The translations under genes were made by a program, and so were the position numbers. A DNA stretch of 64,000 nucleotides from CAYRYU01 sp964428355 (GTDB taxonomy: Bacteria > Muiribacteriota > Ozemobacteria > Ozemobacterales > Ozemobacteraceae): the NCBI GenBank assembly GCA_964428355.1, contig CAYRYU010000021.1, positions 1 to 64,000 of the forward strand, written 5' to 3'. This document shows, one piece after another, positions 9,104 through 17,149 of this stretch. Below the pieces are notes generated by a model. It was not told where the DNA came from. It did no database searches and was given only the letters and a program-made list of their open reading frames with translations. Every line of letters starts with the position of its first letter. The first letter of the stretch is position 1.

Positions 9104-9132
9104 TTGACAGGTGCACGGGCTTCAAGTATACT
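9104..9132 (+). promoter_or_regulatory. Strong sigma-70-type promoter
   Basis: A perfect TTGACA (9104-9109) and TATACT (9127-9132) are separated by 17 bases. The start codon of the secreted protein follows 46 bases later, with AAGGAG at 9159-9164. The promoter points away from the divergent PHP gene. Confidence 0.7.
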
Positions 9133-9178
9133 TCGGGGAAATCCAAACCCTTCGATACAAGGAGCGTGTTGCCCCCGA

Positions 9179-9994
9179 ATGCCGATCATGAAACGCCCCG
9201 CCGCCATCGCCGCGCTGGCGGTCCTTTTGTTCGTTTTCGCATCCCATGCGACCGTCCAGGCGAAAAACCTTCTTCCCCGAATGCCGGAACTCGTTATCGA
9301 GAAAGGTTACTCCGACTGCTTCCAGGTCGTCGAATGCACGGGAAGGGCGCAGATCAGGGCCGAAACGGCCGACACCAGGATCAAGGTTATCCTCAAGAAC
9401 ATCAGCGAAAAGGATATCCAGAGTTCCCTCAAGGTCAGGCTCCTGTATCTGGTCTCGGAAAACGATGTGAAGCTCAACGTCGACGGTCGGTCCGTCCGTT
9501 TCGACAGGAAAGCTCCCCGGGTCCCCTTCAGGCTTTCTCCGGGCCAGCAGCTGACCGTCCAGGTCGAAGCACGCCAGGGAATCCAGTTCAACCTCGACTC
9601 GATGAAGAAAGAGATCGAATCTGAAACACCCAGGTCCGAAAAGGTCGGGGAAAAGGTCAAATTCGGACTTGGCGAGTTCACTCGTTTTTTCGAGAAGGAG
9701 AACTACGGGCTGCGTTTCATGGTAGGTCCCCTCGTTTCAAAATGGGGGATCTTTCCCGTCGAGTTCCAGAAAGTCCACCTCGAAATCGAGGCTCCAAGAA
9801 CCTTTGAAGCCGTCCATCCCCCCGAAATCCCATGGAAACGGAATAACCAGCACAACTCCGCCGTGTTCTCCTTCGACGGCGCGGACGGTTTCAGCACCGC
9901 GGTCTTTCTTCCCAAGGAGGATGTCCAGGGTTTCAGGAAGTTCCAGGAGAAGATCGCCTCCCTGACCTTCCCTGTGCGCGTTAATCAACCCTGA
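9179..9994 (+). CDS. Secreted hypothetical protein
   Basis: About 271 residues with a clear signal peptide (KRPAAIAALAVLLFVFASHATVQA) and then a mostly beta-rich mature part with many charged residues. It should be exported to the periplasm or outer membrane. A single pair of cysteines (SDCFQVVECTG) near the mature N-terminus could form a disulfide. The start could also be the ATG three codons later (9188), since the ribosome site AAGGAG is 14 bases from the first ATG. Its end overlaps the end of the convergent murJ gene by 10 bases. I do not recognise the family. Confidence 0.65.
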   Translation: MPIMKRPAAIAALAVLLFVFASHATVQAKNLLPRMPELVIEKGYSDCFQVVECTGRAQIRAETADTRIKVILKNISEKDIQSSLKVRLLYLVSENDVKLNVDGRSVRFDRKAPRVPFRLSPGQQLTVQVEARQGIQFNLDSMKKEIESETPRSEKVGEKVKFGLGEFTRFFEKENYGLRFMVGPLVSKWGIFPVEFQKVHLEIEAPRTFEAVHPPEIPWKRNNQHNSAVFSFDGADGFSTAVFLPKEDVQGFRKFQEKIASLTFPVRVNQP

Positions 9995-11520
9995 GAGGGG
10001 CCGCCCCCCTTATCCGGGGTTTTCCCGAACTTCCGGTCCAGGAAACGGATCCCTCCCAGCCCTGTCACCACCTGCATGAAAGCCCAGACCAGGCCCAGGG
10101 CCAGGACCATGCCCATTGATCCCCCTGTCGGGACCGCCCCCACCAGCATCTCGTAGGCCCGGCGCACAAGAGGTGCCGTGAGCAGTGTCGCGACAAGGAT
10201 TCCGACCTCTCCAAGAAAGAATGCCAGGACCCGTTTTCTGCAGGGGGAATCGAAAAAGAGCCAACCCAGAAGCAGCAGGTTCTGGAAAAAAGCTCCTGCC
10301 GCAGCCCCCCACCCTACCCCCACGCACCCGGTCCTTCCCACGAACCAGACGTCCGCTCCAACCTGAAGGACCACCGACAAGGCTCCGAACAGGAAGGGCA
10401 AGCGGAAACGACCCGCCGCGAATAGGGCCCGGTTCAGAAGCATGCTGACCGAAAGTGGAAGCAGAATCCAGGAATAGGCCTTGAAAACCGCCGCCGTGGT
10501 CCCGACATTCCCCATGCTGAACTTGCCCCGGAAGTATGTGACCGCGACGATCGGCTCCGAAGCTGCCTGGATGATCACCATCACCGGGAGCAGGAAAACC
10601 ATGAGCCACCATCCGGTTCCAAGAAGGACTTCCCTCCGGGATTCCCCCCCTTCCCTGCTGAGGATCGGGAAAATGACCGTCGCAAGGCTGATCGAGACTA
10701 TCCCCAGCGGGAGATTCACCAGCTTGTCCGAATAGTGCAAAACCGCCACCGAACCTTCTGGAAGCGAGGAAAGAAGATACCTTTCGAAGACGGGGACAAC
10801 CGGGGTCAGGAAAATCCATGCCCCGATCGGAGCGGAGTTCTCGAGGAATTCGCGCAGGATGGTGAAATCCCCTTCCCTGAAAACGTTGAGCGGATCCGCT
10901 CCGAGTCCGTTCCGCACCGCGACCAGCCACAGGACGATCAGTTGGAGGAGGCTTCCCGCCAGGATGAATGCCCCCAGGCTCTGGACGTCGCTTCCACGAA
11001 GAACCAGGATCCCGGCGATGATGCTTCCATTCGAGAACAGGTTGCTGAAAGCGGGCCGGGCAAATATCCCCCGCGCATTCAGAAAGGCGGTCATCAAGCC
11101 CGAAAGAAGGGAAAAAAGGACCAGGGGGGATACTATCCGCCAGAGCACGACCATCTTCAAATGCGCGCCAGGGTGGAAACCGGGAACCATCATCGAGGAA
11201 AGCGGCCCGGCGAAGAGCATCAAAAGAGAAGACAGGAGGAACCCCACCCCGAAAAGTCCCCAGAAAACCTGCCAGAACGAACGCCCGGATCGAGAAGGGT
11301 CGTCCCGGCAGACCGCGAAAAGGGGAATTGCCGCCCCGGCGACAAGGCCGTCGCTCATGAACCGGTACATCAGCTCGGGGATGATCATGACCGCCAGGAA
11401 GAGGTCGGCGTCGGCCCCCCCTCCATAGAAAGTCGCGAAAAGAGCGACCCTAACGAACCCGCTGACGCGGGACAGGAAGGTAAGAAAGGCAAGGGAACCG
11501 AAGGCTCTGGCGATGTTCAA
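9985..11520 (-). CDS. murJ: Lipid II flippase MurJ (MviN family)
   Basis: The 511-residue, strongly hydrophobic protein has the number and spacing of membrane segments expected of the MurJ/MviN branch of the MOP exporter superfamily. The N-terminal signature is SLAFLTFLSRVSGFVRVALFATFYG, followed by ADADLFLAVMIIPELMYRFMSDG. It moves lipid II across the inner membrane for peptidoglycan synthesis. The predicted start is TTG (11518-11520) with a weak GGAAAG upstream, placing the conserved first helix at the expected distance. Confidence 0.9.
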   Translation of the reverse strand: MNIARAFGSLAFLTFLSRVSGFVRVALFATFYGGGADADLFLAVMIIPELMYRFMSDGLVAGAAIPLFAVCRDDPSRSGRSFWQVFWGLFGVGFLLSSLLMLFAGPLSSMMVPGFHPGAHLKMVVLWRIVSPLVLFSLLSGLMTAFLNARGIFARPAFSNLFSNGSIIAGILVLRGSDVQSLGAFILAGSLLQLIVLWLVAVRNGLGADPLNVFREGDFTILREFLENSAPIGAWIFLTPVVPVFERYLLSSLPEGSVAVLHYSDKLVNLPLGIVSISLATVIFPILSREGGESRREVLLGTGWWLMVFLLPVMVIIQAASEPIVAVTYFRGKFSMGNVGTTAAVFKAYSWILLPLSVSMLLNRALFAAGRFRLPFLFGALSVVLQVGADVWFVGRTGCVGVGWGAAAGAFFQNLLLLGWLFFDSPCRKRVLAFFLGEVGILVATLLTAPLVRRAYEMLVGAVPTGGSMGMVLALGLVWAFMQVVTGLGGIRFLDRKFGKTPDKGGGPSQG

Positions 11521-11584
11521 GGGAGTTGCTTTCCGCTACGGGTGGAGGGGGGAGGGAAAAATCACTTCACCCTAAAATGACAAA

Positions 11585-11603
11585 CCCCGGCATTGAGCCG
11601 GGG
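11585..11603 (-). terminator. Terminator of the GGDN-repeat gene
   Basis: A perfect 7-bp hairpin (CCCCGGC / GCCGGGG, five-base loop) lies downstream of the small minus-strand gene and is followed on that strand by TTTGTCATTTT. Confidence 0.6.
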
Positions 11604-11641
11604 TGAATTCCGTTATTCTATCGGGATTGCTTCCCGCGGGA

Positions 11642-11848
11642 TCAATGTCCGCCGCCGCAACCACCGCAGTCGCCGCAGTCGCCGCCACAGCCGCCGTTGT
11701 CGCCACCGTTGTCGCCGCCATTGTCGCCGCCGTTGTCGCCGCCGTTGTCCCCACCGTTGTCGGTGTTATCGGGATCAGCAGCCATCAGGGGGGAAGCCAC
11801 AAAACCAACAGCCATAAAAACGATCAGGGCAACCAGAAACAACTTCAT
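11642..11848 (-). CDS. Small secreted Gly/Asp/Asn-repeat protein with Cys-rich tail
   Basis: The 68-residue product starts with a signal peptide (KLFLVALIVFMAVGFVASPLMA). It continues with a run of GGDN tetrapeptides, coded by a 12-base tandem repeat at about 11690-11760, and ends in CGGDCGDCGGCGGGH with four cysteines and a terminal histidine. GGAGG lies nine bases before the ATG and a hairpin terminator follows, so it looks like a self-contained expressed gene. The composition suggests an extracellular metal-binding or adhesive peptide, but that is inference. A compositionally similar but longer protein is encoded at 53467-53934. Confidence 0.65.
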   Translation of the reverse strand: MKLFLVALIVFMAVGFVASPLMAADPDNTDNGGDNGGDNGGDNGGDNGGDNGGCGGDCGDCGGCGGGH

Positions 11849-11988
11849 TTTTCCAAACCTCCATAAAATTCCCCGAAGGGTAACTCAAGACTCCAATATG
11901 TACAAATTACCAAACCCTCATCGCCAAAGTCAACCCTTTCTTCCCGGAAATTCGATGCATTTGCATGACTGCCAGAAGAAAGCCACCA

Positions 11989-12043
11989 AGGCGCGAAAGA
12001 AGGAAAAATCGAGCCACAGAGGTTCCATGAAACGTGTAAAAAA
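11989..12043. repeat. 55-bp sequence repeated on both sides of the N gap (left copy)
   Basis: This 55-base stretch (starting AGGCGCGAAAGAAGG, ending GTGTAAAAAA) is identical to 12144-12198 and ends exactly where the N run begins. That is what is expected when two contigs sharing a k-mer-length overlap are separated by a placeholder. It lies within a gene-free stretch. Confidence 0.85.
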
Positions 12044-12143
12044 NNNNNNNNNNNNNNNNNNNNNNNNNNNNNNNNNNNNNNNNNNNNNNNNNNNNNNNNN
12101 NNNNNNNNNNNNNNNNNNNNNNNNNNNNNNNNNNNNNNNNNNN
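12044..12143. other. Assembly gap (100 N) flanked by identical 55-mers
   Basis: A run of exactly 100 N between two identical 55-base ends. The gap may be artificial (overlapping contig ends) or may hide a tandem repeat. The surrounding 11.85-12.88 kb holds only repeats and the promoter/leader of the hydrogenase operon. Confidence 0.9.
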
Positions 12144-12198
12144 AGGCGCGAAAGAAGGAAAAATCGAGCCACAGAGGTTCCATGAAACGTGTAAAAAA
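12144..12198. repeat. 55-bp sequence repeated on both sides of the N gap (right copy)
   Basis: Identical to 11989-12043; it begins directly at the end of the N run. Confidence 0.85.
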
Positions 12199-12225
12199 GC
12201 CAACCGGCGGAGGAAGGGATCGGGA

Positions 12226-12320
12226 ACGAAGAATATCCGCGACGGATGAACACTGATCAACACTGAATCTCCCAAAGTTGAATCCGTGGCCACCCGTGAA
12301 AATCCGGGGCGCAAGCAACA
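12226..12320. repeat. Dispersed 'ATCCGTGGCCACCCGTG'-type repeat
   Basis: The stretch contains CGCGACGGATGAACACTGAT, CAACACTGAATC and ATCCGTGGCCACCCGTGAAAA. This matches in style the 'fragments of ISVHP/IRVHPW' non-coding repeat frequently seen in environmental genomes. No start site or coding potential supports a gene here. Confidence 0.45.
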
Positions 12321-12332
12321 TATGGAGGAAAA

Positions 12333-12453
12333 AAGAACCTTGGCTTCACCACAAAGACACAATGATCACCAAGGTCACAAAGACCAATGGGAAAGGGCCA
12401 TGCTGCCCTTTACGGTTCCCCTGCTCTCCGTTTGTGGAGAAGCAAAGGTTCTT
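12333..12453. repeat. Palindromic dispersed repeat (CACCACAAAGACAC type), copy 2
   Basis: The left arm (12333-12356, AAGAACCTTGGCTTCACCAC...) is nearly the reverse complement of the right arm (12431-12453, TTTGTGGAGAAGCAAAGGTT...). The interior, like copy 1 at 1156-1328, begins with ACCAA-GGGAAAGG. So the element is a palindromic module and not just a single repeat arm. Confidence 0.55.
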
Positions 12454-12538
12454 CCTTCCATTATTTTTTCTCACGACCGAATGAATGCAGGGTAGAACAT
12501 CCCCCGACCCGTTAGGACCCTTTTTTTTCCGTGCCCTA

Positions 12539-12567
12539 TTGTGATATTTTTCACCTTCTGTTATAAT
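12539..12567 (+). promoter_or_regulatory. Promoter of hydrogenase operon 1
   Basis: TTGTGA (12539-12544) and a perfect TATAAT (12562-12567) are separated by 17 bases. The first gene starts 317 bases further on, which leaves a long leader. Confidence 0.5.
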
Positions 12568-12686
12568 TGGTTCTGGATTCCTTGAAAATCGAATTGGATT
12601 TCTTCTTGAAACCGAAACCCCCTGAACCGGGTTTTCCTCCCCTGCAATTGCCATTCAACACCCCCCCCGGGAGGAAGCCCCCAAGA

Positions 12687-12739
12687 TTTTCGGCCCCCGG
12701 ACCCTTTGGGGGAAGAGGATCGAAATCCGGGGGCGAAAA
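12687..12739 (+). promoter_or_regulatory. Large hairpin in the leader of hydrogenase operon 1
   Basis: The arms TTTTCGGCCCCCGGA (12687-12701) and TCCGGGGGCGAAAA (12726-12739) pair over about 14 bp with a single bulged G. The 24-base loop carries CCCTTTGGGGG. It lies between the promoter at 12539 and the start codon at 12884. A role in transcript stability or attenuation is possible; it does not match a riboswitch class I know. Confidence 0.35.
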
Positions 12740-12883
12740 GTCCGGATTTCTGGTATCCTATGAAGTCTCCTGCCGTTTTCCCGGGGGAATGAAGCAATCC
12801 TTCCCCAAAGGGTAGTGGCGGGTTTGGCTTCGAACCTGTATCCGCGGAAACCGCACCTCATCACATCATTACCGGAGGAAACG

Positions 12884-13393
12884 ATGGAAAGCCACTGCAA
12901 TTGCGAAGGATCCGAAAACGACAAATCCCAGTTTCCGATTCTCGACCTTTTCGAGAAGTTCCCCGCCAACAAGCGCGAGTATCTGATTCCCCTGCTTCAG
13001 GAAACTCAGGAACGCCTGCGGTATCTTCCCAAGGGGGCGATGGTACAGATCGCGAGGCATGTGGGAGTTCCTGTCAGCAAGGTGTACGGCGTCGCGACAT
13101 TCTACAACCAGTTCCGCCTCAACCCGCCCGGACGTCACGTAATACAGGTCTGTCGCGGAACGGCCTGCCACGTTCGCGGCTCGGACCAGATCCTTCGTGC
13201 CTTCGAGTCGGAGCTTGGAATTCCCGCAGGCCAGACCACCAAGGACGGTTTTGCCTCGCTCGAGATCGTGGCCTGCCTGGGAAGCTGCTCGATCGCGCCG
13301 GTCATTACGCTTGACGGACAGTTCCATGGCCGGCTCGTTCCGAAGGATGTGGAGCGGATAATGCGTGAACTTCGCCGGGAGGACGTGAAATGA
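12884..13393 (+). CDS. hydC: [FeFe]-hydrogenase 1, NuoE-type [2Fe-2S] subunit (HydC)
   Basis: The 169-residue protein is a thioredoxin-fold [2Fe-2S] subunit of the NuoE/HydC family. All four cluster ligands are present: VCRGTAC and ACLGSC, spaced C-x4-C and C-x3-C. The N-terminus carries an extra CNC motif (SHCNCEGS). GGAGGAAACG precedes the ATG at 12884. It overlaps the next gene by four bases (ATGA). In trimeric hydrogenases this subunit sits beside the flavin subunit, so it is the first gene of a hydCBA operon. Confidence 0.92.
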   Translation: MESHCNCEGSENDKSQFPILDLFEKFPANKREYLIPLLQETQERLRYLPKGAMVQIARHVGVPVSKVYGVATFYNQFRLNPPGRHVIQVCRGTACHVRGSDQILRAFESELGIPAGQTTKDGFASLEIVACLGSCSIAPVITLDGQFHGRLVPKDVERIMRELRREDVK

Positions 13394-15339
13394 ACACAGG
13401 GACATCTCTCAAGGGGCCGATTTCACGTGAAGACCTGGTTTCCGGGCAGATCGCGAGCACTCTTTCCCAGACCAAGCTGGACCGGAACCCCGACAAGACG
13501 ATCGTCTACGTCGGCCTGGGGACCTGCGGCCTTGCCAGCGGCGGTCAGAAACTCTGGGACCGCCTGAACTCCAAGGTCAAGAATGGCGAGATAGACGTCA
13601 GGCTGAAGAAGACCGGGTGCATCGGCTTCTGCCAGATGGAAGTGATGGTCGATGTTAAGAAGCCCGGGAAGCCCCGCCTGAGTTTTTCCAACGTTACCAT
13701 GGAAAAGCTCGACCGGATAGTCGAGGAGTATGTCAAGCAGGATCATGTCCCCTTCGATCTGGTATTGGGAATTTCCGAATCGTATCCGGAGGGGCCGGAA
13801 TTCGAGCTTCCAAACGATTGGGACCGGATCCCCCATTTTCACGACCTTCCCTATTTCCGGAAGCAACAGCGGATCGTGCTGAAGAACTGCGGAACTATCG
13901 ATCCGGATTCGATCGACGAGTATCTCGCCAAGGGCGGTTACCAGGGGCTGGCCAAGGCCCTGGATCTCCCCCGCGAGGATGTCATCCGGGAAATCACTGC
14001 GTCAGGCCTCAGGGGACGCGGCGGAGGGGGGTTCCCGACCGGGAAGAAGTGGGACTTCGCCTTCAAGCAGGACAGTGCCACCAAGTACATCGTCATGAAT
14101 GCCGACGAAGGCGACCCCGGCGCGTTCATGGACCGGTCGGTTCTCGAAGGCGATCCCCATCGTGTCCTAGAGGGTATGGCCATCGGAGGCTACGCGATCG
14201 GGGCGAACACGGGGTATATCTATGTCCGGGCGGAGTATCCTCTCGCGATCGAGAAACTCCGCACGGCCATGGCCCAGGCCAGGGCTTACAACCTGCTCGG
14301 GGAGAACATCCTGGGCAAGGGGTTCAGCTTCGATCTCAAGATCAAGATGGGCGCGGGAGCTTTCGTCTGCGGCGAGGAAACAGCACTCATCGCCAGCATC
14401 GAGGGGAAGCGCGGCATGCCGCGCCCCCGGCCTCCTTTTCCTGCTGTCAGCGGGGTTTTCGGAAAGCCGACGGTCATCAACAATGTCGAGACCTTCGCCA
14501 ACGTTCCCGAGATCATGACCCGGGGATCCGCCTGGTTCGCGTCGATGGGGACGGAGCGTTCGAAGGGAACGAAGGTTTTCGCACTGACCGGGAAGATCCA
14601 GTATTCGGGCCTGATCGAGGTCCCCATGGGTATCAAGCTCCGGGAGATCGTCTTCGACATCGGAGGCGGAATCCCCGACGGTCACGAGTTCAAAGCCGCC
14701 CAGATGGGAGGGCCCTCGGGCGGATGCCTTCCCAAGTCGCTCCTGGACATCACCATCGAGTACGACTCCCTGGTAAAAGCCGGGGCAATGATGGGATCGG
14801 GCGGACTGGTCATCATGGACGACCGGACGTGCATGGTCGATATAGCGAGGTTCTTCCTCAACTTCACCCGGTCCGAGTCATGCGGAAAGTGCATCCCGTG
14901 CCGCGAGGGAATCGCGAGGCTTCAGGAAATGCTCGACCGGATCGTGCAGGCACCGGAATCGGAAAAGGACAACATGACCCTCGAAAGGTTCAAATCCGTC
15001 ATCGAACTCTCCCGGACCTGCGAGATCATCCGTGACACCGCGGCATGCGGCCTGGGCCAGACGGCTCCAAACCCGATCCTTTCTACCCTGCGGTATTTCA
15101 AGGATGAATATGAGTCCCACATCTTCGACCGGCATTGTCCGGCGGGGAAGTGCAAATCGCTGTTGACGTTCAAGATCGACCCCGCGACCTGCAAGGGTTG
15201 CGGCCTCTGCAAGAAACGGTGCCCCAACGGGGCAATCGTCGGCGAGATCAAGCATGCGCACTATATCGTCCGTGAAAAGTGCGTCAGATGCGGAGTCTGC
15301 CAGCAGGTCTGCCCGTTCCACTCGGTGCAGGTAAGTTGA
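13390..15339 (+). CDS. hydB: [FeFe]-hydrogenase 1, NuoF-type flavin subunit with N- and C-terminal Fe-S extensions (HydB)
   Basis: The 649-residue subunit has four parts. An N-terminal thioredoxin-like [2Fe-2S] region (GLGTCGLASGG ... TGCIGFC) comes first. The NuoF core holds the FMN/NAD site (GLRGRGGGGFPTGKKW, MNADEGDPGAF), then an SLBB section and the N3-type [4Fe-4S] site SCGKCIPC with a later cysteine. A C-terminal ferredoxin domain has two [4Fe-4S] motifs (CKGCGLCKKRCP, CVRCGVCQQVCP). It oxidises or reduces NAD(H) at FMN. The C-terminal ferredoxin extension is typical of HydB from electron-bifurcating hydrogenases, which couple NADH and reduced ferredoxin to H2. Hydrogenase 2's counterpart (50182-51369) lacks both extensions. 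Confidence 0.93.
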   Translation: MNTGTSLKGPISREDLVSGQIASTLSQTKLDRNPDKTIVYVGLGTCGLASGGQKLWDRLNSKVKNGEIDVRLKKTGCIGFCQMEVMVDVKKPGKPRLSFSNVTMEKLDRIVEEYVKQDHVPFDLVLGISESYPEGPEFELPNDWDRIPHFHDLPYFRKQQRIVLKNCGTIDPDSIDEYLAKGGYQGLAKALDLPREDVIREITASGLRGRGGGGFPTGKKWDFAFKQDSATKYIVMNADEGDPGAFMDRSVLEGDPHRVLEGMAIGGYAIGANTGYIYVRAEYPLAIEKLRTAMAQARAYNLLGENILGKGFSFDLKIKMGAGAFVCGEETALIASIEGKRGMPRPRPPFPAVSGVFGKPTVINNVETFANVPEIMTRGSAWFASMGTERSKGTKVFALTGKIQYSGLIEVPMGIKLREIVFDIGGGIPDGHEFKAAQMGGPSGGCLPKSLLDITIEYDSLVKAGAMMGSGGLVIMDDRTCMVDIARFFLNFTRSESCGKCIPCREGIARLQEMLDRIVQAPESEKDNMTLERFKSVIELSRTCEIIRDTAACGLGQTAPNPILSTLRYFKDEYESHIFDRHCPAGKCKSLLTFKIDPATCKGCGLCKKRCPNGAIVGEIKHAHYIVREKCVRCGVCQQVCPFHSVQVS

Positions 15340-15348
15340 GGAAAAGCC

Positions 15349-17061
15349 ATGATCAACCTTTCGATTAACGGGGCCCCTTACCAGTTCGAATCTCCTGTAA
15401 CGCTTCTCGAAGCTTGTACAAGCAAGGGGATCCACATCCCCACCCTCTGCCATCTCAAGAACCTCGTTCCGTCCGGAAGCTGCCGGATCTGCGTGGTCGA
15501 GGTGGACCAGGCCCGTAACCTGGTTCCCGCCTGCGCATTCCCTATCAGCGAGGGGATGGTGGTCAGGACGAACACCCAACGCATCCGCGAGGCAAGGAAA
15601 CTGATCGTCGAGATGCTGATCGCGAACCATCCCCAGGACTGCCTGTCCTGCAACCGGAACCTGACCTGCGAACTCCAGAAGCTTGCAGGGGAGCTGGGGG
15701 CGGAACCGAAGCCCCATTTCAAGGAGAAGCGGAAGTACGAGGTCGACTCGAGCTCCCCCTCCATCGTCCGCGACCCCAACAAGTGCATCATCTGCGGGCG
15801 GTGCGTGCGGGTCTGCGAGGAGGTCCAGGCGGTCGGAGCCATCGATTTCACGCGCCGTGGATTCAACACCATGGTCCTTCCCGCCTTCAACGCCAATCTG
15901 GCCGACACGACCTGCGTCAACTGCGGCCAGTGCGTCAAGGTCTGCCCGACCGGGGCCCTTTCCGAGACCTTTTCGGTGAAAGAGGTCATCGACGCCCTTG
16001 CCGATCCGAAGAGAACCGTAGTCGCCCAGGTCGCCCCCGCGGTCAGGGTCGCGCTCGGAGAGCTGTTCAAGGTCGAGGAGGACAACGTCGCTCCCAAGCT
16101 GGTCGACGCACTGAAGAGGCTCGGGTTCAAGTGGGTGTTCGACACGAACTTCGCCGCCGACCTCACCATCATGGAGGAAGGAACTGAGCTCGTCTCGAGG
16201 CTGAAGGGGGGCGGGGTCCTCCCGATGATCACGAGCTGCAGTCCAGGCTGGATCAAGTTCATCGAACACTTCTATCCCTCGATGATCGGGAACCTGTCGA
16301 CCTGCAAGTCTCCCCAGCAGATGCAGGGTTCGATGATCAAGAACTACTGGGCAAAAAAGATGGGGCTCGACCCTGCGTCGGTCTACGTCGTCTCGATCAT
16401 GCCCTGCACCGCGAAGAAATTCGAGGCGCAGCGCCCCGAGATGGAAGTCGATGGGATTCGCGACGTCGACGCCGTCCTCACGACCCGTGAGGCCGGAAAC
16501 CTGATCCGTGCTTTCGATATCGACCTGGCACACTGCCTCGAGCGCCCGTTCGACAATCCCCTCGGTGAATCGACCGGGGCCGGTGCCATATTCGGCGCCA
16601 CGGGCGGGGTTATGGAAGCCGCCCTGCGAACCGCGGTCAAACTCGTGACCGGATCCGATGCCGACCCGGAGATCACTGCGGTCCGGGGGTTCGAGGGGGT
16701 CAAGGAGTCCGAGGTCAAGCTGGGCGGCGAAACGCTTCGAGTCGCAGTCTGCTCGGGGCTGGGGAACGCCCGCCGCGTTCTCGAAGATCAAATCGCCGGC
16801 CGAAAGAATTATCATTTCATCGAGATAATGGCCTGTCCAGGCGGTTGCCTCAACGGGGGGGGCCAGCCTCTCCTCGAACTCCAAGCCCTGGCAGGGCGGC
16901 TGAAGAAGATCTATGCGATCGACCGGGCCTGCACCTTACGCAGGTCCCACGAGAACCCCTACATCCAGCAGTTGTACAAGGAGTTTCTCGGGGAGCCCAA
17001 CTCCCACCTTGCGCACAACCTTCTTCACACGCATTATCGCAAGCGGCCCGAAAACACATGA
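15349..17061 (+). CDS. hydA: [FeFe]-hydrogenase 1, catalytic subunit (HydA)
   Basis: The 570-residue protein has a plant-type [2Fe-2S] domain, a His-ligated cluster (HPQDCLSCNRNLTC), two [4Fe-4S] motifs (CIICGRCVRVCE, CVNCGQCVKVCP) and the catalytic H-domain. The three H-cluster motifs are TSCSPGW (Cys297), MPCTAKKFE (Cys353) and MACPGGCLNGGGQP (Cys496, Cys500). A small-subunit-like tail ends in HTHYRKR. Position 298, Cys in many group A enzymes and used for proton transfer, is Ser here. It makes or oxidises H2 in the cytoplasm as part of HydABC. It starts nine bases after hydB. No hydE, hydF or hydG maturase gene lies in this window. Confidence 0.95.
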   Translation: MINLSINGAPYQFESPVTLLEACTSKGIHIPTLCHLKNLVPSGSCRICVVEVDQARNLVPACAFPISEGMVVRTNTQRIREARKLIVEMLIANHPQDCLSCNRNLTCELQKLAGELGAEPKPHFKEKRKYEVDSSSPSIVRDPNKCIICGRCVRVCEEVQAVGAIDFTRRGFNTMVLPAFNANLADTTCVNCGQCVKVCPTGALSETFSVKEVIDALADPKRTVVAQVAPAVRVALGELFKVEEDNVAPKLVDALKRLGFKWVFDTNFAADLTIMEEGTELVSRLKGGGVLPMITSCSPGWIKFIEHFYPSMIGNLSTCKSPQQMQGSMIKNYWAKKMGLDPASVYVVSIMPCTAKKFEAQRPEMEVDGIRDVDAVLTTREAGNLIRAFDIDLAHCLERPFDNPLGESTGAGAIFGATGGVMEAALRTAVKLVTGSDADPEITAVRGFEGVKESEVKLGGETLRVAVCSGLGNARRVLEDQIAGRKNYHFIEIMACPGGCLNGGGQPLLELQALAGRLKKIYAIDRACTLRRSHENPYIQQLYKEFLGEPNSHLAHNLLHTHYRKRPENT

Positions 17062-17149
17062 TGAAAAACCATCCCCCAGGAAACGTCTCGGGAGTGCGAT
17101 CGCCGAAGGTTGGCGGCGGACCAGCCTTCTGCAGGGGAGATCAGGCACG

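Noticed and set aside
11690..11760. Regular 12-base repeats suggesting a CRISPR or minisatellite
   Set aside because: The unit is too short, has no spacers, and lies in frame inside a small gene with signal peptide, ribosome site and terminator.
11907..12362. Several open frames on the minus strand with IRVHP-like and LWLDFSFF-like peptides
   Set aside because: These are translations of dispersed non-coding repeats and run through the N gap; there is no start-site support.
12567..12815. A possible 82-residue Pro/Gly-rich protein in the leader of hydrogenase operon 1
   Set aside because: It starts inside the -10 box of the predicted promoter, has no ribosome site and consists of sequence explained by GC-rich hairpins.
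14878..16884. A 668-residue open frame on the minus strand opposite hydB/hydA
   Set aside because: It is a shadow of the hydrogenase genes, which have full motif sets; the antisense protein is low-complexity Asp/Gly/Arg/Leu.
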